Below, in pieces: positions 57,634 to 64,000 of a DNA stretch of 64,000 nt; the stretch's first letter is position 1; the number at the start of each line of letters is the position of its first letter. The DNA comes from Corythucha ciliata (taxonomy: Eukaryota > Arthropoda > Insecta > Hemiptera > Tingidae), in contig CM075943.1 in NCBI GenBank assembly GCA_038030265.1, positions 38,564,001 to 38,628,000 of the forward strand. The letters are read 5' to 3'. The notes beneath the pieces are model-generated. The model saw only the letters and a program-made list of their open reading frames with translations, was not told where the DNA came from and did not search any database. The position numbers and the translations under genes are program-made.

Positions 57634-59123
57634 CAGGGTGGAAAAATTTGTGACAAAAGTGTGACAAAAACTTTTGGGTGATAGTAGGTCTCATTTGCGA
57701 CCGAAATTACCATATACACCATGGTCCGAAAATCAATACCCTTCGAGATATGATTTTTCTAACGATTTTTAAGGCTTACATCATTTTTTTTAACTAACGG
57801 CGAGAAACTCGCATTCAATTTGAATTTTTGCAACTTTTGGTGATGGATTCGGAAAGATCACACTATATTTTCTGTCACGATTAGCCATTTTCGATAGACG
57901 TTAACTATTTTATGTGCCCTTAAATGCGGTTCAAAGTCGTGCAAATCGGGGAATTAGATTTTTAAAAAAAAAAGTCAGTCCCCGTTTGTCCACACTAAAT
58001 CTGAGTGTACTGAAAACCCGTGACTCAGAAAAACATCTTCAAAGTGTCCTTTACAAAAATATTCATAAGCGTTTTCTTAGTTGTTGGGTGATTTTTCGTC
58101 AGAAATGACGATTTCTAAGAAAAATATTGATTTTTCTCTTCAAAATCGCTTGTTATGACTTGAAAAATTTGAACAAGTTTTGTGATTTTAACGTGATAAA
58201 GAGCACTAATACCTAATCCAAAGTCATACGTTGAATCAAACTGATTATGCCCGTCTACCAAAGTAACAAAAATGTCGCTCCGGCAGCTGGGGTGTCGGAT
58301 AGAGTACATTTCAAGAAATACGAATTTCGTTAATTTAACTTAATTTGCGATTATTCAGCAAGAATGGCTATAAAAATGTAGAGTAACAACGTGAAATGTT
58401 CATTAATACCGAATAATAGCTAAAAAACTAAAAACGTCGAAACTTGTAGTAGTGTAATGCACTTAACCCGACAGCCAGCGGCCGGAGCGACATTTTTTGT
58501 TACTTTGGTAGACAGGCATAATCAGTTTGATTCAACGTATGACTTTGGATTAGGTATTAGTGCTCTTTATCACGTTAAAATCACAAAACTTGTTCAAATT
58601 TTTCAAGTCATAACAAGCGATTTTGAAGAGAAAAATCATTATTTTTTCTAAGAAATCGTCATTTCTGACGAAAAATCACCCAACAACTAAGAAAACGCTT
58701 ATGACTATTTTTGTAAAGGACACTTTGAAGATGTTTTTCTGAATCACGGGTTGTCCGTTCACTCAGATTTAGTGTGGACAAACGGGGACTGACTTTTTTT
58801 TTAAAAAAATTAATTCCCCGATTTGCACGACTTTGAGCCGCATTTAAGGGCACATAAAATAGTTAACGTCTATCGAAAATGGCTAATCCTGACAGAACAT
58901 AGTGTGCTCTTTGCGAATCCATCACCAAAAGTTGCGAAAATTCAAATTAAATGCGAGTTTCTCGCCGTTAGCTAAAAAAAATGTTGTAAGCCTTAAAAAT
59001 TGTTAGAAAAATCGAATCTCGAAGGGTTTTAATTTTCGGACCATGGTGTACATGGTAATTTCGGACGCAAATGAGGCTACTATCACCCAAAAATTTTTGT
59101 CACACTTATCCCCTTCCATCCTG
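57634..59123. mobile_element. 1490-bp foldback element B, CAGGGTGG ends, TA flanks
   Basis: Same plan as element A at 39218: complementary arms, TA flanks (57632-57633, 59124-59125), and an inner palindrome at 58274-58491 bounded by GTCGCTCCGGCAGCTGG. ATGGTCCG is at 88 and GAGATA at 112-117 in the left arm (+7 relative to A) and at 80 and about 104-109 in the right arm. GGAAAGATCAC is at 218 (left). Two 64-codon frames appear once per arm; they are mirror translations of non-coding arms. Confidence 0.95.
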
Positions 59124-59125
59124 TA

Positions 59126-60069
59126 TAGTGGTGGTAAAGGGGAATAAGTGAAATATTTCTCCATCCGTTTGATGAAACATCATCGTATAACTCTAAATCA
59201 TAAATCCACCTTTCGTCAACTCTAGAAATTGACGTCCTATTCTACGGAGCAGAAACAGAATCGGGTAGTTATTGTAGCCGGTGGTTAATTGCCGAGAGAC
59301 AAATTCCCTCAGCGCGCAGCCAGTTCCTTCTAGAGATGAGTTTTGGGGGTTCGAAGAGACCAATTGAATCCCGTCCTTTGTCTCCTTTCGTTGTTTTTCC
59401 AGTTAATCACTTTTATCAGTTCAGGGATTTAGGTGAGGGGGAAGGGGCTCTGTCAAGGTACTTTCATCCAATTATTTATTTAATTTTGAACCGAGGAGCA
59501 GAAAGAGGGCGATATCGTAAAGGCACGTGCGCCGTGCGGTATACCTCAGCGACATGAGAGCGAATGGAAATCTGTTTGTTCGTAGTTAATGATTACAGTG
59601 CTTTACCCCCCCCCCCCGTACATAATTTATAATTAACAGCTTGTCTATGGATTCTATGTGCGTGTAATTAATCTTGTTTTGCCTTGGCAATGGGCTATGA
59701 CCTGAAAAAGGAGGCTGTGCGGAGCGAATAAAACTATTATTCCTAAAACGGAAGGATACACTCCCCTTCCTCTTTAAGGAACGTTTGTGTTTTATACCTT
59801 CGCCCCCTGTTCCCAACCTTCGCCACTTATGCCGTTACCTATCAACGAAGGCGAGCTGGGACGCTCTGATAGTTTACACCATTATTTACTATGACGTAAT
59901 TTACACCAATGTTTGCAATTCTGTTGCTTATTATAAGCATGTAAGTGTAAAGTTGAAAGCGATCATTCTTTGTAAAACGGTGCAAACTTCCAAAATTCCA
60001 TGCCAATCAGACCCGAGAGTAAATATTATACGCCCCCCTTGTAAATGAGCAAATCAATAATTCCCGGCA
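59126..60069. other. Spacer, no gene recognised
   Basis: Run-rich texture; C-run at 59607-59617. Nothing else supported. Confidence 0.4.
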
Positions 60070-60340
60070 GAAAATTGAAAAAATTAAAAAAACAACAGCA
60101 ACAACTACAACAACAACGAAACAAAAAAAACGCTTATTTGCGGTCATATAATTGAGAAAAAATCCTTCATTCGAGGCTGTACAATTATGAAAAAACAGCG
60201 ATCAATCCTTCGCCATCAGGCTCATTGTCAGCTACTGTAGATAACACGTCAATTCGCGGTTTCTCGAGGAAACTTCGTGACTAAAATTGAGAAAAATCTC
60301 TAATTCGTGACAAAAAATTAGGAAGAACGCTATTAGCTCA
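60070..60340. repeat. CAA-rich run and type 2 degenerate array
   Basis: 60089-60118 is an imperfect (CAA)n run. 60120-60340 holds type 2 units (GTCAATTCGCGGTTTCTCGA, TAAAATTGAGAAAAATCTCT). Confidence 0.65.
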
Positions 60341-60610
60341 GAGACGTTGGTCTCTTTAATTTGACATAGATAACTCCTTGTGATATAAAACCTCTGAGGT
60401 ACTGAAATTATTGAACTGTGATAAAACATTGTGACAAACAATCTGTGATAAATCTTTATTACTAGAAATAATATGTCGTTGTCTAAAGACGAGTGCGCAG
60501 CAAAGGCAAATGACCTCAGATGTCGACGCCTCAAAATGAACAGTGTGTACGCAACCATAGTGCCCGTAGTAAGAGTTGTTTTGTGTTTTAGTGCATTTCA
60601 TTCTGAAAAT

Positions 60611-60718
60611 GCACTATTGGTCTCGTCGTGATGGTGGCAAACATGGGTCATGTCATGTTTTTTTCACGTTTCAGAACCTCTAGAACACGAATTCAGAGGT
60701 CTCCGGAATTCATATATA
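60611..60718 (+). repeat. Dispersed ~110-bp repeat, inverted partner at 10985-11094
   Basis: Very similar to the complement of 10985-11094. Its right edge, TATATA, abuts the CAGGGTG end of element C at 60721. The preceding 60341-60610 has no supported gene; the minus frames there (60232-60601) are unrecognised. Confidence 0.88.
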
Positions 60719-60720
60719 TA

Positions 60721-61362
60721 CAGGGTGTACAAAAAGCGACTGGGCAGAGAAAACCCAGTGAAGGGGCAACTGAATTCTGATCGAAATGACTATTTGCACT
60801 TTTCCGAAGTTCCGTTTTGTTTCCGAGATATCCGCCATTTTCTGATTTTTTCAGAAACAGCTTGTTGCACACGCAGTAATCGATGCAATGGCAAAACTGA
60901 CGAGCCCATTGGAAAGAGCACACAATTTTCTATTTAAAGAGCCTATTTTTATCCAGATCCAGATCAAACGACATTTACCACGTTTTGAATCAGCTTATTA
61001 GCGAAAAAACGTAATTTTCTGACCATATAACCAATACTTCCGAAATTAAGTTTCCTAGCTAATAAGCTAATTCAAAACGTAGTAGATGTCGTCTGATCTG
61101 GATAAAAATAGGCTCTCTGAATAGAAATATTTGTGCTCTTTCCAATGGGCTCATCATTTTTGCCATTGCAAAAATGTTTTCACAATTACACAATTATTTC
61201 AATTATTTCTGAGTGCAACATGCAGTTTCTGAAAAAATAAGAAAATGGCGGATATCTCGGAAACAAAGCGAAATTTCGGAAAAGTGCAAATAGTCATTTC
61301 GATCAGAAATCAGTTGCCCCTTCACTGGTTTTTCTCTGTCCAGTCGCTTTTTGTACACCCTG
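60721..61362. mobile_element. 642-bp foldback element C, CAGGGTGTAC ends, TA flanks
   Basis: CAGGGTGTACAAAAAGCGAC at the left and its complement at 61343-61362, with TA on both sides. The arms are complementary almost to the centre (near 61020-61050). GAGATA lies at 105-110 from the terminus on both arms (60825-60830; 61253-61258). GGAAAGAGCAC is at 191 (left) and 220 (right). No coding content. Confidence 0.95.
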
Positions 61363-61366
61363 TATG

Positions 61367-62940
61367 CAGGGTGTTTCAGGAGGAATGTACAATACTTTGC
61401 CATGTTGTAGTACGCACCTGGACGCACCAAAAATACCATATGAATATACGGTCGAAAGTGGTTACCCTTCGAGATATTGGCATTTTCCTGTTTTTCACGC
61501 TCTTCGTGACGTTTTTGCACAAAGAGCGGATTCACAGCTCGCAATCCATGTTTAGACAAAAACTAATGACTGATTCGGAGAGAGCAGAAAATTTCCTTCT
61601 CAACATGTACTCTGCATGCAAACACAGGAAAAATGAAATGCCAAAAATAGCAGGTGAATTTCAAGGTGGCGTACGTCAGCTGTTTTATGGTCTCATGAGT
61701 GGCAAAATTTATGAAAACTTCTGCATTCGATGGCCTTTCGAATGGTGTGTTACAAACCGTATTTACGTGAACCATGAGGGCAGCAGGCACGCTAGAAACA
61801 GAAAAAACGTTGGAAAATGGTCGTATTGGAGCGATAATCACTTGGGATTATTTCCTTAGCGGACCCCTGTAATTTGCAAAATAAGACGGCTATGAGCTAT
61901 GGTGGTATGCTAACTTCATCTAGGGGCGGTGAGACATGAATTCAAATGTGAAGGATAGTTTCTAAGCCCCCACCCCTACGGATGGATCCATAATTATTGT
62001 TACTTCAACCACTCCCCACCACCGGCCGTCAAGCCCGGAGGTGGTGGTAGATTCCTTGTACTCTCGGCGTTGACACTAATTTTAACACTTCCCTTGAGAA
62101 ACACGCCAAGTCTCCCGTTCTTTAATGAAAAGAGCCCAGAGACCAGTCACATAAGAAGCGTGGTCGGCTTTTTAAGCATTTCATATCACCTGACATGAAA
62201 AATAAATTCTAGCCATCATGAGAGGGGGTTATGATGGCGTGGTAGGCAGCAAGGGAGCGAGAAAACCACATGAGTCCCAGATTACTACTACCTGCGTGGC
62301 TATAGCTATGTATCAAAAATTATGGACTCATTTGAAGGGAGAGGGGGTGAGCACTCTGTACTTCTTAGTAGAGCACGCCGAGTGGCCATACCGCCGTTGA
62401 AATGAAGTTACTCCCATAGACTGAATCGTATTTTGAAAATTAGAGGGTCCGCTAAGGACATAATCCCAAGTGATTATCGCTCCAATACAACCATTTTCCT
62501 ACGTTTTTTCTGTTTCTAGCGTGCCTGCTGCCCTCATGGTTCACGTAAATACCCGAATGGAGAAGTTTTCATCAATTTTGCTACTCATGAGACCATAAAA
62601 CAGCTGATGTACGCAATCTTGAAATTCACCTGCTATTTTTGGAATTTCATTTTTCCTGTGTTTGCAAGCAGATTACATGTTCAAATCAACTCCGAAACCC
62701 CATTCTAATGAACGATTCGAGAAGGAAATTGTCTGCTCTTTCCGAATCAGTCATTAGTTTTTGTCTAAACTTGGATTGCGAGCTGTGAATCCGCTCTTTG
62801 TGCAAAAAAGTCACGAAGAGCGTAAAAAACACGAAAATGCCAATATCTCGTAAGGTAACCACTTTCGACCATATGTTCATATGGTATTTTTGGTGCGTCC
62901 AGGTGCGTACTACAACATGGCGAAGTATTGCACATTCCTA
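61367..62940. mobile_element. Foldback element D, CAGGGTGTTTC left end, right terminus lost
   Basis: Left arm 61367-61885 and right arm 62427-62940 are complementary with few mismatches, around a 541-bp loop of spacer-like DNA. GAGATA is at 105-110 and GGAGAGAGCAG at 211 from the left terminus; measured from the point where the right terminus should be (62953), the right-arm motifs fall at 105-110 and 211 as well. The last ~14 bp of the right arm, including CAGGGTG, are missing. The 204-codon frame at 61245-61859 spans C and D and is not a gene. Confidence 0.93.
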
Positions 62941-62950
62941 AGTATTGCTA

Positions 62951-64000
62951 GGAATGATCAGGACTTTAACCAGTCGTAGTACTAAGGAGGACGAACCAAA
63001 ATCACCATATGAAAATAGGGTCGCAAACGCTTCGTTTCCGAGTTACAGGTATTTTTGTCATTTTTCGGCCAAATGCGTTCTTTTCGTCAATAATCATTTC
63101 TAGCGTCCTAGCCATTCGTAACAGAATAATACCGATTACATTTCTGATAAGAGCAGATATTTTGGTTTTAAGAAACGCTGTTGCAACTAACCGAACTAAT
63201 GTTTAAGTATTTTCTTTTATTTTTGGAAAAAACGAAAAAGTGCAAATTTGATTTTTACCGTTTCCTTCAGAGACGACTCTTCCGAAGTCTTTGGTGGTAA
63301 AGGTTCGGTTAAATTATTGGAAAAACATGCCAGTCAAAATGGCTTTTTAAATTTTAAAATCGACGCATTTTTGACTGAGATACCACAGCGAACGTTCAGA
63401 AATTCATGATCAGATCGTCAAATTATGCCATATTGCACCAAACACACAAAAAAAATAAAAACAGTTGTTTCCAAATCAATACTTTTGTAATACGCTGTAA
63501 TGTTATTTAGTTTGAAAATAACTCCCCCTCCCCCTCCGATTACAGCCCACCATCGGCCTCAACTACCCATCAACAAAAGTACAACTTTTCGATCATTATG
63601 GTGAGATTTTGGATATGCTAATGTGTAAGTGAGGATGAGGAATGGGAGGGAGTAATAATTTGACAAAATAACGTGATGTATTATGATGGGTAAACTACAC
63701 ATTTTCTATCATTTACTTACTGTTGACGCGCCGTTGAGATTTTATTAGCGACTGGGTAGGTGTAGGTGATTGGCGGGGGTGGAGAGGATAAATTAATAAT
63801 TTGGCGAAAACATGAGGTAGATATTCGTTTTATGAAATTATTTCTGTGAACACATTCAAAGATTGACACGGAAATAGCTGTTTTCAATTTTTTATGCTTG
63901 GTGCAATATGGCTTAATTTGACGATCTGAGCATGAATTTCAGAACGTTCGCTGTGGTATCTCAGTCAAAAATGCGTCGATTTTAAAATTTTAAAAGCCAT
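62951..64000. mobile_element. Foldback element H, relative of D, runs off the window
   Basis: From 62951 (AGGAATGATCAGGACTTTAA) it aligns without gaps to D from its 15th base, including ACCATATGAAAATAGGGTCG. GAGTTA and GATAAGAGCAG fall at 105-110 and 211 if a missing terminus is placed at 62936. Arms 63343-63463 and 63876-64000 are complementary. The right arm continues past 64000; its end would be expected about 400 bp further on. The loop contains spacer-like CT-rich DNA. Confidence 0.88.

Noticed and set aside
57914..58853. Two nearly identical 64-codon frame pairs
   Set aside because: Each occurs once per arm of foldback B, as expected of mirror-image non-coding DNA; no support for a protein.
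61245..61859. Longest plus-strand frame outside the retroelement (204 codons)
   Set aside because: It runs from the right arm of foldback C into the left arm of D; the mirror arm in opposite orientation has broken frames and the composition is that of the arms.

Overview
This window looks like AT-rich, gene-poor nuclear DNA of an animal, most likely an arthropod. That is inference: the Ty3/gypsy-type pol, non-LTR retrotransposon, hAT-type and TTA-target-site elements, and especially many repeats ending in CAGGGTG, are typical of arthropod intergenic DNA. There is no operon structure, no rRNA or tRNA I can recognise, and no host protein-coding gene I can name. Most open frames are short chance frames in repeats or in purine/pyrimidine-rich spacer.

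Layout: 1-5.6 kb is spacer with one degenerate ~31-bp repeat array. 5.6-6.2 kb is a TIR element with a TTA duplication. 8.6-12.3 kb holds a solo end of a CAGGGTG element, then a decayed Ty3/gypsy pol (RNase H scrap, RT, RNase H, an ~850-bp composite insertion, DD35E integrase, polypurine tract). 12.4-16 kb has two MITE-like elements, arrays and hairpins. 18.8-19.3 kb is a foldback repeat split by a hAT-like element with a perfect 8-bp duplication. 19.9-20.9 kb is minisatellite. 25.0-25.3 kb is a short element with a perfect 12-bp duplication. 31.4-36.6 kb lies between two inverted TTAA-flanked ends and contains three smaller inverted-repeat elements. 38.9-41.5 kb is array DNA containing a 1.48-kb foldback. 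42.1-43.0 kb is a 5'-truncated LINE on the minus strand. 47.4-47.8 kb is a TIR element with a possible exon. 48.9-49.8 kb is a foldback with a nested 202-bp MITE. 57.6-59.1 kb is a second 1.49-kb foldback. 60.7-64.0 kb is three foldbacks in a row.

Most notable: at least seven of the CAGGGTG/foldback elements, with little overall similarity by eye, share short motifs at nearly fixed distances from the terminus: CAGGGTG at 1, ATGGTCCG near 81, TTCGAGATA ending at 110, and GGAAAGAGCAC near 211. In five cases the GAGATA hexamer, or a one-base variant, falls at exactly 105-110. This fixed register points to one ancient superfamily, or to a constrained non-coding architecture, rather than unrelated repeats. 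The elements form long hairpins, and two nested insertions can be dated relative to them.

Genes do not act together here. The window is a stratified graveyard of mobile elements separated by spacer with a distinct purine/pyrimidine-run texture.
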